Positions 1-8,793 of a stretch of DNA of 64,000 nt are shown one piece after another. Under the pieces are notes generated by a model. That model was not told where the DNA came from, made no database searches, and worked only from the letters and a program-made list of their open reading frames with translations. The number at the start of each line of letters is the position of its first letter. The stretch's first letter is position 1. Source of the stretch: Thiotrichales bacterium (GTDB lineage Bacteria; Pseudomonadota; Gammaproteobacteria; Thiomicrospirales; Thiomicrospiraceae). Where the stretch lies: positions 1 through 64,000 of the forward strand of contig JAFGUG010000066.1 in NCBI GenBank assembly GCA_016938655.1. The letters run 5' to 3'. The position numbers and the translations under genes were made by a program.

Positions 1-1
1 C

Positions 2-568
2 TTGTCAGACGGCTCATACGTAGAACCTTTAAACAGTTTTAGAAAGTTATCAAAGAAACTGGCTTTTGAGCAGCGCAAGCTGTCTAAAAAAGTCCGTTTC
101 TCTGCTAACTGGAAAAAGCAGAAACAAACCATTACACGACTGCATGAGCATATTGCCAATGCGCGTTTAGACTTCTTACACAAAACCTCAACCAACATCA
201 GCAAAAACCACGCAATGATTGTCGTTGAGGATTTAAAGGTAAGAAACATGTCTAGATCAGCTAAAGGTGATATGACCAGACCTGGTAAAAACGTCAAAGC
301 GAAATCGGGTCTAAACAAATCTATCCTTGACCAAGGATGGGGAATGTTCGTTTCGTTTTTGGCGTATAAACAGGCCTGGTCAGGCGGGGATGTTTTGAGG
401 GTAAACCCTCAATACACCTCACAAACCTGCCCTAGCTGTCATCATGTAGGTCGTGAAAACCGAAAAAGCCAACGTGCTTTTGAGTGTACAGAATGTCGAT
501 TTAAAGCCAATGCCGACTTGGTGGGGGCTTTGAATGTACTTGCACTAGGCCAAAAGGCCTTAGCATAA
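2..568 (+). CDS. tnpB: RNA-guided nuclease TnpB of an IS200/IS605-type element, C-terminal part
   Basis: The reading frame is open from the window edge, so the 5' part (including the first RuvC aspartate) lies outside. The visible 188 residues hold a basic helical stretch, the second RuvC motif VVEDLKVRNM with the acidic residue near position 76, a four-cysteine zinc finger (CPSC and CTEC) and the third RuvC motif NADLVGALNVL with its aspartate. This is the normal C-terminal layout of IS605 OrfB/TnpB, which is known to be an omega-RNA-guided DNA nuclease. The frame is intact, so this part looks functional. A tnpA partner may lie to the left or be absent. The gene is followed directly by the element's right end and abuts phoR, which is read from the other strand. 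Confidence 0.9.
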   Translation: MSDGSYVEPLNSFRKLSKKLAFEQRKLSKKVRFSANWKKQKQTITRLHEHIANARLDFLHKTSTNISKNHAMIVVEDLKVRNMSRSAKGDMTRPGKNVKAKSGLNKSILDQGWGMFVSFLAYKQAWSGGDVLRVNPQYTSQTCPSCHHVGRENRKSQRAFECTECRFKANADLVGALNVLALGQKALA

Positions 569-737
569 AAGCGAGGACATCGCTTGTTTACCCCGCAAGA
601 GGGTATAAAAGCCTGTGGAGTTGAAACGTTAGTTTCGTCTGTGAAGCAGGAACCAGTTGGTAGTAGTGATACACGCCAACTCTTAACAGCTTAGTGCTGT
701 TAGGAATCCTCGTCCTTTAGGGCGGGGAGGATGTCAA
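569..737 (+). ncRNA. Transposon right end with probable omega (guide) RNA scaffold
   Basis: The 3' flank of tnpB holds several small hairpins: GCGAGGACATCGC at the start, GAAACGTTAGTTTC, AACAGCTTAGTGCTGTT, and a terminal stem pairing CCTCGTCC with GGGCGGGG, followed by AGGATGTCAA. That terminal hairpin and its ATGTCAA tail are typical of IS200/IS605 right ends, and the region matches where TnpB omega RNAs are encoded. If the element ends at 737, the guide would be read from the adjoining bases, about 738-757, which are the last codons of phoR. The exact boundary is inferred from family resemblance; no left end is visible to confirm it. Confidence 0.6.
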
Positions 738-2029
738 TGACAGGCAACTTTACGAGCGGGGAAACAGCAACAAAAGGTTGAGCCTTTACCCACTTGACTC
801 TCGACTTTTAGCTCTGCACTGTGTCGCTCTAGAATGTGTTTAACAATGGCTAAACCCAAGCCCGTGCCACCTGTTGCGCGAGAACGTGCACTATCCACAC
901 GATAAAAACGCTCTGTTAAACGAGGAAGGTGTTCAGGCGCAATCCCAATACCACTGTCCTCTACTTTAAAGCAGGCACCTCTATTCGTATCGTTAAACCA
1001 AGCGACCTTAATCAAGCCACCGTCCGGTGTATAACGCACCGCATTCGTCAACAAGTTGGTAAAGACACTTTTTAGAGGTTCATTGAAGCCCATTATGCAA
1101 AGATTGTCTTCGACCGAAAATTCAAATCGATGGTTTCCTTGACTCAGTTGCTCAACATCGTGCTTCAACTTGCTGAGCATTTTGGGCACATTAACCACCT
1201 CTTCACGCATCGTAATGGTCTCAGACTCCATTTTTGACAACGTTAATAAGTCCTCAATAATCAACTGCATACGATTGGATTGCGCCTCCATATTTTGTAA
1301 GGCGGGTAGCCACGTGGTTTGGTGCGGACCGGGCGTATCTACCATCGCTTCAAGATACCCCTTTAACACCGTCAACGGCGTGCGCAACTCATGGGAAGCA
1401 TTGGCAATAAAATCGCGACGAATTTGTGCCAAATTGTAAAGGTCTGTGATGTCTTTAACGATTAAGAGTTTATGGCTTTGAAAATACTCAAGTATTTGTA
1501 AATTATAGATACGCTGGGGGTTAGGAAGCGAATGACTGATAATGGAATCTTGGGTATTGGACTGCTTTAAATATTGAATAAACTCCGGAAAACGCAGTAA
1601 CGTTTCAATTGAACTCCCAATATCTTGACGGCGGAATTTGAGGGTTACTTCGGATGAGGCATTGAACCACTCAATACGGTTTTTTTGATCAAGCGAGACA
1701 ATCGCATCGGGAATCAACATGGAGGCGGCTTTAAACTGCTCAGATTTATAAAGCTGAATATCAGCGTGGGTTTCTAAGGCGCGCTGTTTTTTAGAAACCA
1801 AATAGGTCAACTCACTCCAAAAACCGGTGCTGGGTGGAAAAGACCCTCGAGTTCCCTTTGCCATCCACGTTTCAAATTTACGCATACTCCAAAGATTACG
1901 CCCAATATAAAAAAGCAGATAAGCAATGACCCCTTCAACCCAAAGATTGGTCACCCAACAGAAAAAAAACAGCGCCCAAAGAGTGACAATCACCCAAGTG
2001 AGTTCACGCATGACACCGTTAGAGAACAA
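734..2029 (-). CDS. phoR: Phosphate regulon sensor histidine kinase PhoR
   Basis: Inner-membrane histidine kinase that phosphorylates PhoB when phosphate is low. The 431 residues show two closely spaced N-terminal membrane segments (about 10-45), a PAS domain (about 98-195), the phospho-acceptor motif ASHELRTPL with His213, and a C-terminal HATPase with N, G1 (DSGIGI) and G2 (GGTGLGL) boxes. The start is probably TTG at 2029, because GAGG sits about 7 bases upstream inside the phoB end; an ATG at 2011 lacks a ribosome site. It follows phoB after 2 bases and is the last gene of the pst-pho cluster. Its stop codon (734-736) lies inside the inferred transposon end, so the original C-terminus may have been slightly altered. 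Confidence 0.93.
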   Translation of the reverse strand: MFSNGVMRELTWVIVTLWALFFFCWVTNLWVEGVIAYLLFYIGRNLWSMRKFETWMAKGTRGSFPPSTGFWSELTYLVSKKQRALETHADIQLYKSEQFKAASMLIPDAIVSLDQKNRIEWFNASSEVTLKFRRQDIGSSIETLLRFPEFIQYLKQSNTQDSIISHSLPNPQRIYNLQILEYFQSHKLLIVKDITDLYNLAQIRRDFIANASHELRTPLTVLKGYLEAMVDTPGPHQTTWLPALQNMEAQSNRMQLIIEDLLTLSKMESETITMREEVVNVPKMLSKLKHDVEQLSQGNHRFEFSVEDNLCIMGFNEPLKSVFTNLLTNAVRYTPDGGLIKVAWFNDTNRGACFKVEDSGIGIAPEHLPRLTERFYRVDSARSRATGGTGLGLAIVKHILERHSAELKVESQVGKGSTFCCCFPARKVACH

Positions 2030-2031
2030 AG

Positions 2032-2730
2032 TTAAGCCTCAGTCGCTGCAAAACGGTAACCCGAACCACGAATGGTCTGGATGTAGCTCTCTACACCCAG
2101 CGGCTCAAGCAACTTGCGTAAACGACGAATGTGCACATCCACCGTGCGTTCTTCAACAATGATGTTTTCACCCCAAACATGGTCAAGCAGCTGTGCGCGT
2201 GTAAAAACTCGATTGGCATGAGTCATAAAGTAGTGCACTAACTTAAACTCGGTTGGCCCTAATTTAACTTCCTGATCATCAATACTAAAACGGTGGCTAC
2301 CTAAATCTAAACGCATACGTCCAGCCTTGAGCACGTCGCCTGTCAAAAGCTCACTGTCTTGACGACGCAGTAAAGCTTTAATACGAGCCATCAATGCGCG
2401 CGGTGAAAACGGCTTAACCACATAGTCATCCGCCCCCGCTTCAAAACCTTGCACCTGATCATCCTCCTCGCCTCTGGCGGTGAGCATAATAATGGGAATG
2501 GTGCGGGTTTTGTCATTCTGGCGAATGCGTTGCGCCAAAGAAACACCACTCACACCGGGCAACATCCAATCGAGCAAAATGAGTTCGGGTGGATTTTCCA
2601 GAATCATCGACCACCCCTGCTCGGCATTGGCCGCTTCGGACACATCAAACTCAGCCGCCGACAGGGTGAACTTAAGCATGTCACGAATCGCGGCTTCATC
2701 TTCAATTAGTAAAATTTTATGCTGACTCAT
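2032..2730 (-). CDS. phoB: Phosphate regulon response regulator PhoB
   Basis: OmpR-family transcription activator of 232 residues, the partner of PhoR. The receiver domain carries the acidic pocket (EDE at 10-12) and the phospho-acceptor Asp54 in LLDWMLPG, with the conserved T and K further on (MLTAR, VVKPF). The C-terminal winged helix (about 130-230) includes the PhoB-like TVDVHIRRLRKLLEP recognition stretch and ends with IRGSGYRF. Length and layout are normal for PhoB. Its place between phoU and phoR makes the identity firm. It would activate the pst genes by binding Pho boxes, though I could not find a convincing box before pstC. Confidence 0.95.
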   Translation of the reverse strand: MSQHKILLIEDEAAIRDMLKFTLSAAEFDVSEAANAEQGWSMILENPPELILLDWMLPGVSGVSLAQRIRQNDKTRTIPIIMLTARGEEDDQVQGFEAGADDYVVKPFSPRALMARIKALLRRQDSELLTGDVLKAGRMRLDLGSHRFSIDDQEVKLGPTEFKLVHYFMTHANRVFTRAQLLDHVWGENIIVEERTVDVHIRRLRKLLEPLGVESYIQTIRGSGYRFAATEA

Positions 2731-2775
2731 GTCGTCACCCTAATCACAACTCAATCGTATTCGAATCATGGTTTA

Positions 2776-3513
2776 TTAATCTTCGGTTTCCACTTGCTGT
2801 AAAAACTCACTCAACTTCTCTGAATCCATTTGTCTAATATCGCGTCCACGCACCAGATAGACAATGCTCTCAGCAATGTTTTCAGAGTGATCCGTTACAC
2901 GCTCACTGGCTCGCAGTGCATTGACCATTTCAAGCAGTAATTCAACGTCAATGTCGCTCACTTTAAAGCTGCTATTCAACTCTAAAATGGCGTTTTTAAA
3001 GACCTTATCCATACTCTCTTCATCGGCAAATACTGAGCGCACACCTGACAAATCAAGTCGAGCAAAGGCATCCAGTACTTTTTGCAACATGGTGTGCCCA
3101 CCTGTTACTAACTCGATCAAGCCATTATAACCAGGTAATACATTGCAACGCATGTCTGCGGCGTGCATTTTAATGACTAATTTGGCGACCTTAACCGCTT
3201 CGTCGCCCATACGCTCTAGATCTATGGCAATACGAATGCCCATAATAATCAAACGTAAGTCAGATGCGGCGGGCTGCTGACGAGCCAGAACACTGGCACA
3301 CAAACGGTCAATTTCAATCTCTTCTCGATTGATGACCTTATCCAACTGGAGCACCTCTTTAGCCAGTGCTAAATCCCCATTTTGTACAGCAGTGAGAAGG
3401 TGCTCTAGCTGTCGTTCAACCAACCCGCCCATCTCTAAAATCTTGTTAAACAACCCTTCAAGGCTTTGATTCAACTGGCCTGAAATATGGTTTTTAAAGG
3501 CTTGACGTTCCAT
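2776..3513 (-). CDS. phoU: Phosphate signalling protein PhoU
   Basis: Cytoplasmic negative regulator that links the Pst transporter to PhoR so the regulon stays off when phosphate is plentiful. The 245-residue product has the two tandem three-helix PhoU repeats, each with an acidic metal-binding E/D-x3-D-type signature (ERMGDEAVKVAK and ERVTDHSENIAE). An upstream in-frame ATG at 3555 overlaps the pstB stop, but the ATG at 3513 is preceded by a strong ribosome site (GGGAGAGAG) at proper spacing and gives the usual PhoU length, so I place the start there. It is the fourth gene of pstC-pstA-pstB-phoU-phoB-phoR. Confidence 0.93.
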   Translation of the reverse strand: MERQAFKNHISGQLNQSLEGLFNKILEMGGLVERQLEHLLTAVQNGDLALAKEVLQLDKVINREEIEIDRLCASVLARQQPAASDLRLIIMGIRIAIDLERMGDEAVKVAKLVIKMHAADMRCNVLPGYNGLIELVTGGHTMLQKVLDAFARLDLSGVRSVFADEESMDKVFKNAILELNSSFKVSDIDVELLLEMVNALRASERVTDHSENIAESIVYLVRGRDIRQMDSEKLSEFLQQVETED

Positions 3514-3554
3514 GTGACTCTCTCCCAATAGACTCTCTATGTATTTTCTGTCCA

Positions 3555-4379
3555 TTAACCGTATCGTCCGGTAATGTAATCTTCGGTTCTTTTTTTCTGC
3601 GGATTGGTAAACAGACTATCCGTATCGGTGTACTCAATCAGTTCACCCATATACATAAAGGCCGTGTAGTCAGAGACACGCGCAGCTTGTTGCATATTGT
3701 GGGTCACAATTAAAATGGTAAAGTCTTTTTTCAGCTCAAAAATCAACTCTTCAATCGCAAGGGTGGAAATCGGGTCTAAAGCCGATGTCGGTTCATCCAG
3801 CAATAACACTTCTGGCTTAATCGCAATGGCACGGGCAATGCACAAACGCTGCTGCTGACCACCGGACATACCTAACGCATTTTCATTCAAACGGTCTTTG
3901 GCTTCTTCCCATAGACCCGCGCCCTTTAGAGCCCATTCGACCGTGTCATCTAACACCGCTTTGTCGCTGATGCCTTGCAAGCGAAGACCATAAGCCACGT
4001 TTTCATAAATCGACTTTGGAAACGGGTTTGGCTTTTGAAACACCATTCCCACGCGACGGCGAAGTGCTGCCACATCCATCTGCTTGCTGTACATGTCATC
4101 ACCATGCAGAGTCATTTCCCCCTCTACACTGACAATATCAATCAAGTCATTCATACGATTAAAACAACGTAACAAGGTCGATTTACCACAACCAGACGGC
4201 CCAATGAACGAGGTGACTCGGTTCTCTGGTACCATCATGTTCACACTCTTCAAGGCTTGTTTCTTACCGTAAAAAAGGTTCCAGTCCTTAACCTCAATGG
4301 CGATCTTTTCATCTTCTAAGCTCATTCCTCGATCATCTCGATCTAAGTTTACGCTTACTGTTTGGGCTTGTTCACTCAT
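3555..4379 (-). CDS. pstB: Phosphate ABC transporter ATP-binding protein PstB
   Basis: ATPase that drives high-affinity phosphate import through PstC/PstA. It shows Walker [10 protein letters not shown], the Q-loop VFQKPNPFP typical of PstB, signature MSGGQQQR, Walker B VLLLDEP and the switch histidine in VTHN. The ending [10 protein letters not shown] is a PstB hallmark. Start chosen at the ATG at 4379, with AAGGAAG a few bases upstream, rather than nine codons earlier; this gives 274 residues, somewhat longer than the E. coli protein because of an N-terminal extension. The gap to pstA holds a copy of the dispersed AGGCCT repeat. Confidence 0.96.
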   Translation of the reverse strand: MSEQAQTVSVNLDRDDRGMSLEDEKIAIEVKDWNLFYGKKQALKSVNMMVPENRVTSFIGPSGCGKSTLLRCFNRMNDLIDIVSVEGEMTLHGDDMYSKQMDVAALRRRVGMVFQKPNPFPKSIYENVAYGLRLQGISDKAVLDDTVEWALKGAGLWEEAKDRLNENALGMSGGQQQRLCIARAIAIKPEVLLLDEPTSALDPISTLAIEELIFELKKDFTILIVTHNMQQAARVSDYTAFMYMGELIEYTDTDSLFTNPQKKRTEDYITGRYG

Positions 4380-4420
4380 GACACTTCCTTCACACTTGGT
4401 TGGCACTGACTTTGTATTTA

Positions 4421-4440
4421 GGCAGGCCTGCTAACTTTTA
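4421..4440 (+). repeat. Dispersed AGGCCT-palindrome repeat copy (pstA-pstB gap)
   Basis: GGCAGGCCTGCTAACTTTTA matches the element found throughout this window: core CAGGCCTGCT followed by (A/G)A(C/G)TTT. The outward extension is present only on the right arm here. It sits in the 90-base gap inside the pst operon, so it does not mark an operon end at this site. Confidence 0.75.
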
Positions 4441-4469
4441 AAAACGCTGTAATTCAGAGTTAAAGACGA

Positions 4470-6116
4470 TTAATGCTCTAACGACTTATACTTCTCACGG
4501 AGTCGGTTACGAATCATAATCGCACCTAAATTTAAGCTTAGAATAATCAACACCAACAACAACGAGGTGGCGAATACTAAGGGTTGCGAGGCTTCTACGT
4601 TTGGACTTTGGAAACCGACATCGTAGATGTGGAACCCTAAGTGCATAAATTTACGATCTAAGTGCACAAATGGCGACACCATATCCACCGGTAATTCCGG
4701 TGCTAATTTCACCACCCCGACCAACATCAAGGGCGCGACTTCGCCTGCGGCGCGCGCGATGGCTAATATCAAACCGGTCATAATTGCGGGTGTGGTCATC
4801 GGCAAAACAATGCGCATAATGGTTTCTGACTTGGTTGCCCCTAAGGCTAAGCCCCCTTCTCGCAAAGCACGCGGCACACGCGACAACCCCTCTTGTGTGG
4901 AGACAATCACCACCGGCAAGGTTAACAACGCCATGGTTAACGATGCCCACAACAGTCCGGGCGTTCCAAAGGTCGGGCTCGGTAAGGCATAACTGTAAAA
5001 CAGTTCATCAATCGACGAACCGAGAATATAGACAAAGAAGCCCAAACCGAAAATACCAAAGACAATCGAAGGCACCCCCGCCAAGTTGTTAATGGAGATA
5101 CGCACCATTTTCAGTACAGCACCTTCTTTGGCATACTCACTCATGTAGATCGCGGCAATCACACCCATTGGCGTAACAAACAATGCCATCAACATCACCA
5201 TGGTCACCGTACCAATAATCGCTGGGAACACGCCCCCTTCGGTATTGGCTTCACGCGGGTCATCCATCAAGAAGTTGCCCATGGCATTAAAAAAGAAGCC
5301 TATCTCTTGCGGCAAACTCATATTGTTAGGTTGCCAAAAATGCACAATATTTTTGACCGGCACATTTAACTGCTTACCACCCGCAATCTGCATGGTGACT
5401 TCACCCAAGGTGCGAGTTTGTTTATAAAGCGCATCGGTTTGCGTTTGGAAAACCTCGAACTGCTTTTGATACTCTGCACGTTCACGCTCAAGTCTTAGCG
5501 CCTCGTCTGGGGTAAAAAGATTTTCAGATCGCAGCTTTTTCTCTTCTAAACGTAAGCCCTCAATTTTGTAATTAATTGCGCCAATTTCGATTTTTTCAAT
5601 GTAACGAATATCGCTAATTAGTTGATTACCCAGCGCCACCTGTTGCTCTAAAAGCGCCATCGCTTTCTGGGCATCGGTTTCGGTTTGACCGTTTACTGTG
5701 ATCTTGGCAAGATGCCCATAGACATTGCCATACTCATAACGCTCAATGACGACAACGTTGTCTTCTAAGTTTTTGATGCCACCAACAATATCCGTACTGC
5801 TGACCCATCTAAAATCAATGCCGTAAACATCGCGGTTGCCGACTTTAAACAGGTATTGTGGCACTTCCACATGACCATTTGGCGCACTCACCTCTTCGAC
5901 ATCTTTCATTTTGGAGTCGTGTAGTTCTCCCACAATCGACTCTGTTGTACCATCGGTATGTTGAACTTCGACCTGATAGACCGCGTGGGGCCAAAAGTGA
6001 CTGAGCCCTTTATAGCCAATCATCCCCAATAGACCAAACACCAAAATCAAACTGATACTGACGGTGGACGCACTTAACCAAATCCAGTGTTCGCCTTTAT
6101 TAAACCAACTCTTCAT
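4470..6116 (-). CDS. pstA: Phosphate ABC transporter permease PstA (long form)
   Basis: Inner-membrane permease, partner of PstC. At 548 residues it is nearly twice the E. coli PstA and resembles the long Pseudomonas-type form. One N-terminal membrane segment (about 15-38) is followed by a large, charged, probably periplasmic domain with a coiled-coil-like stretch (about 150-230). The conserved permease core follows from about 300, with the EAA-type loop (TLPVVIVSTQEGLSRVPRALREGGLALGATK) and five or six membrane spans. It lies 11 bases downstream of pstC and clearly in the same operon. The extra domain has no role I can name. Confidence 0.93.
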   Translation of the reverse strand: MKSWFNKGEHWIWLSASTVSISLILVFGLLGMIGYKGLSHFWPHAVYQVEVQHTDGTTESIVGELHDSKMKDVEEVSAPNGHVEVPQYLFKVGNRDVYGIDFRWVSSTDIVGGIKNLEDNVVVIERYEYGNVYGHLAKITVNGQTETDAQKAMALLEQQVALGNQLISDIRYIEKIEIGAINYKIEGLRLEEKKLRSENLFTPDEALRLERERAEYQKQFEVFQTQTDALYKQTRTLGEVTMQIAGGKQLNVPVKNIVHFWQPNNMSLPQEIGFFFNAMGNFLMDDPREANTEGGVFPAIIGTVTMVMLMALFVTPMGVIAAIYMSEYAKEGAVLKMVRISINNLAGVPSIVFGIFGLGFFVYILGSSIDELFYSYALPSPTFGTPGLLWASLTMALLTLPVVIVSTQEGLSRVPRALREGGLALGATKSETIMRIVLPMTTPAIMTGLILAIARAAGEVAPLMLVGVVKLAPELPVDMVSPFVHLDRKFMHLGFHIYDVGFQSPNVEASQPLVFATSLLLVLIILSLNLGAIMIRNRLREKYKSLEH

Positions 6117-6127
6117 GCCATAAACTC

Positions 6128-8398
6128 CTAAAGATTACCGTATCTACGGCGCATACGTTGACGAACCACTTCGGCTAATGTATTGAACGCAAAGGTGAAA
6201 ATAAATAGGACTAACCCAGACAAGAACAGCACTCTGTAGTGTGAACTGTCAACCGCAGCTTCTGGCATTTCAACCGCCAAGTTGGCTGCCAAAGTACGCA
6301 TCCCTTCAAAAATATTGGTTTCCATTAAAGGCGTATTACCCGAGGCCATTAACACAATCATGGTCTCGCCCACGCCACGACCAAAGCCCAACATAATCGC
6401 CGAGAAGATTCCCGGGCTGGCCGTTGGCAATACTACGCCAATAAGGGTCTGCCAACCGCTCGCTCCGAGCGCCAAAGAACCGTTTACTAAGTAGGCTGGA
6501 ACGTTATAAATTGCGTCTTCCGTTACCGAGAAAATGGTGGGAATCAAAGCAAAGCCCATTGCAAAACCGATAACCATCGCGTTACGTTGGTCAAAATCGA
6601 TGCCGGCACTAAACGTTAGCCAGTGACGCATATCGCCATCAAAAAAGGTGTTTTGAATCGGATCGCTTAAGAACATGGCGAACCAAGCCAAAAAGAACAC
6701 CACGGGAATCATCAAGACCGCACGTTTGCCAACCGGCACCGCCAAACGCAGGCGTTCCGGCAAACGTGACCAAGCAAACCCAAACAGAACAATCCCTAAT
6801 GGAATCACCACCAAAAAGGCAAAGAAACCAGGTAGGTTCGCTTCCATATGAGGCGCCAACCACAGGCCTGCTAAGAATCCTAGAATAACCGTTGGTAGGG
6901 CTTCAATTAACTCAACCGAAGGCTTAATCCATTGACGCGTTTGCTTGTCCATAAAGAAGGCGGTAAAGATAGCCGCTAGCACCGCAATTGGCACCGCAAA
7001 CAACATCGAATATAAAGCGGCCTTAATGGTGCCAAAGGTTAGAGGCGTCATAGAAAACTTCGGTTCAAAATCCGCACTGGCAGAGGAAGATTGCCACACA
7101 TAATCCGGCTCTTCATAGCCTTCATACCAAACCTTACCCCATAAACTTGAAAACGACACGTCTGGGTGTTGGTTATCAATTAAGTAGTGAACAAGCTGAC
7201 CACTTTGGGTTTCCACTAAGGCACCGTTAGCACGATTGGATAAGACCACAAACCCCACTTCACCATCGGTCACTTGAGTGGTGTTTAGGTGGCTTTCTGC
7301 TGTTGAATGATAAAGATTGAATTGCCCATTGCTATCGGTGGTTGCAAAGCCTTTACGCGCTTTTTCAATAGCAATCATATTAATAGGCGCCGTGCCTGAA
7401 CTGAACTTACGAATCTCATGCAAAGCAAATTCGTTTTGTTTATCACGCACTGGGAACCACTGAATGATATTCCCCTTATTGGTTCCTAGCATAAGCGAGT
7501 AGTTACCCAATAAAAAACGCACGGTGGTCAACGACTCATCGGCAGACAACATATTAACGTGCTGAACTTTTAAGGGGTTTTCAATGTCCGCAATATTGTA
7601 GTATTCGGTCGTCCCTGATTTGGACACCACATACAAATTACGCATACTGCCATCAAGCAACAACCAATCCGCGGGGATGTTCGTGACAAAAGAGCCTTCA
7701 TACCCTGCTTCTAAACTAATGGTGTCGCTAAGCATCGATTCTACTTTTTCAAACTGCTTGATAACGACCTCTTTAGAACCCGCTACTAAATAAGTCATCA
7801 CTAAATCCGACTCTTCGGCTTTTGCACTTAGCTTTACAATCGCAGAATCAGCAACCTCAACCGGCTCTTCGCCATACGGGAATTCAACTTTTGGAGTAAT
7901 GGTGCGCTTGTCATTAGGGTAGCTTACGTCATAGCTGTATTTGGCAATCAGCACCGATCCATCACTTAAACCAAACGCCAGAACATTGTCGATATCAGAG
8001 ACAATACTAAAACTGGTAATCTGCTCACCATTTAGGGGCAATCTCGCTTCATTTAGAATCTGACCACTGTTGACATCAAAGCCAATTAACTTACCTGTAT
8101 CGGTAAAACGCAGCGCCGTCTCCTGATACTCGTCGACGCCATAATATAGAGTGGTTTCATTAGCTGAACCCGGAATCGCATAGGCATTATGTTTCTCAAC
8201 CGTGGCAGGCACAAACAGTGGTAATACCACATACAGCAAGAAAAACATTATGAGCAATACAGCCAATATAATACTGACACCACCCACACTGATTCCCCAC
8301 TTAACCACGGAATCTTTGGCATTACGACGTTTTACTCGTTTTGCAAACGCAGGCCCTTTTAAGGCCTTGTCTAATGCTTGTTCGGAATAAGTATTCAT
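6128..8398 (-). CDS. pstC: Phosphate ABC transporter permease PstC (long form)
   Basis: First gene of the pst-pho operon. The product has 756 residues against about 320 in E. coli, similar in style to the long Pseudomonas PstC. A single membrane segment near residues 33-60 is followed by about 400 residues of beta-rich sequence with repeated short motifs that suggests a propeller-like periplasmic domain. The conserved membrane core starts near residue 460 and contains an EAA-like loop (VNGSLALGASGWQTLIGVVLPTA). ATG at 8398. No pstS precedes it: the next gene upstream is glnA on the other strand, so the phosphate-binding protein must be encoded elsewhere or replaced. Confidence 0.92.
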   Translation of the reverse strand: MNTYSEQALDKALKGPAFAKRVKRRNAKDSVVKWGISVGGVSIILAVLLIMFFLLYVVLPLFVPATVEKHNAYAIPGSANETTLYYGVDEYQETALRFTDTGKLIGFDVNSGQILNEARLPLNGEQITSFSIVSDIDNVLAFGLSDGSVLIAKYSYDVSYPNDKRTITPKVEFPYGEEPVEVADSAIVKLSAKAEESDLVMTYLVAGSKEVVIKQFEKVESMLSDTISLEAGYEGSFVTNIPADWLLLDGSMRNLYVVSKSGTTEYYNIADIENPLKVQHVNMLSADESLTTVRFLLGNYSLMLGTNKGNIIQWFPVRDKQNEFALHEIRKFSSGTAPINMIAIEKARKGFATTDSNGQFNLYHSTAESHLNTTQVTDGEVGFVVLSNRANGALVETQSGQLVHYLIDNQHPDVSFSSLWGKVWYEGYEEPDYVWQSSSASADFEPKFSMTPLTFGTIKAALYSMLFAVPIAVLAAIFTAFFMDKQTRQWIKPSVELIEALPTVILGFLAGLWLAPHMEANLPGFFAFLVVIPLGIVLFGFAWSRLPERLRLAVPVGKRAVLMIPVVFFLAWFAMFLSDPIQNTFFDGDMRHWLTFSAGIDFDQRNAMVIGFAMGFALIPTIFSVTEDAIYNVPAYLVNGSLALGASGWQTLIGVVLPTASPGIFSAIMLGFGRGVGETMIVLMASGNTPLMETNIFEGMRTLAANLAVEMPEAAVDSSHYRVLFLSGLVLFIFTFAFNTLAEVVRQRMRRRYGNL

Positions 8399-8589
8399 AA
8401 GTGATTAAACCTAATTAACGCTCTTAAGAGTTTGGGAATGCTTTGGACAAGCACACAAACCCTAAAATAGAAGCTATTTAAAAATTGGCTCAATCATACA
8501 TATCAAATATTACAAACAGATGTCATATTCGATTATCTTGTTTAAAAAACATACCATCGAAACAGACTAAACAACGACCCTTCAAAAAA

Positions 8590-8626
8590 TGCACCATAAA
8601 AACTAGAAATAAGCACCAAAATGAAC
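8590..8626 (+). promoter_or_regulatory. Two NtrC-like half-sites upstream of glnA
   Basis: TGCACCA (8590-8596) and GCACCAAAATGAAC (8613-8626) resemble the left half of the NtrC site (TGCACC-N5-GGTGCA), with weak right halves. They are about 22 bases apart and lie about 125-160 bases before the inferred glnA start point, the usual distance for enhancer sites. The same GCACCAAAAT word occurs before glnK. The reading is by eye only. Confidence 0.5.
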
Positions 8627-8723
8627 AAATATTACAAAGTAGAGAAATTGTATTAACATGAGGAAAACACCAAAAACCTATTGAATTCATGATCTTATAC
8701 AGGTATTAAAAAATATTCGCTAT

Positions 8724-8740
8724 TTGGCACGGTTCACGCT
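8724..8740 (+). promoter_or_regulatory. Sigma-54 promoter of glnA
   Basis: TTGGCACGGTTCACGCT fits the sigma-54 pattern TTGGCACG-N4-TTGCW with the required GG and GC dinucleotides exactly ten bases apart (8726-8727 and 8738-8739). It lies 54 bases before the glnA start codon. Together with the upstream half-sites it predicts NtrC control of glnA. The rest of the 395-base pstC-glnA gap is AT-rich; the minus-strand pstC promoter must also be there but I see no clear Pho box. Confidence 0.75.
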
Positions 8741-8793
8741 AATATCTTCAGTGTTAATTTGAATACTATAACTAAGCGAAAAAGGACATATAC

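Noticed and set aside
1170..1439. Many open frames opposite known genes (for example opposite phoR, valS, mgtE)
   Set aside because: They lie wholly within well-supported genes, lack ribosome sites and show no domain; they are shadows.
8519..8530. Possible Pho box before pstC
   Set aside because: Only one TGTCAT half-site is visible, in the orientation of glnA; no second repeat at the right spacing.
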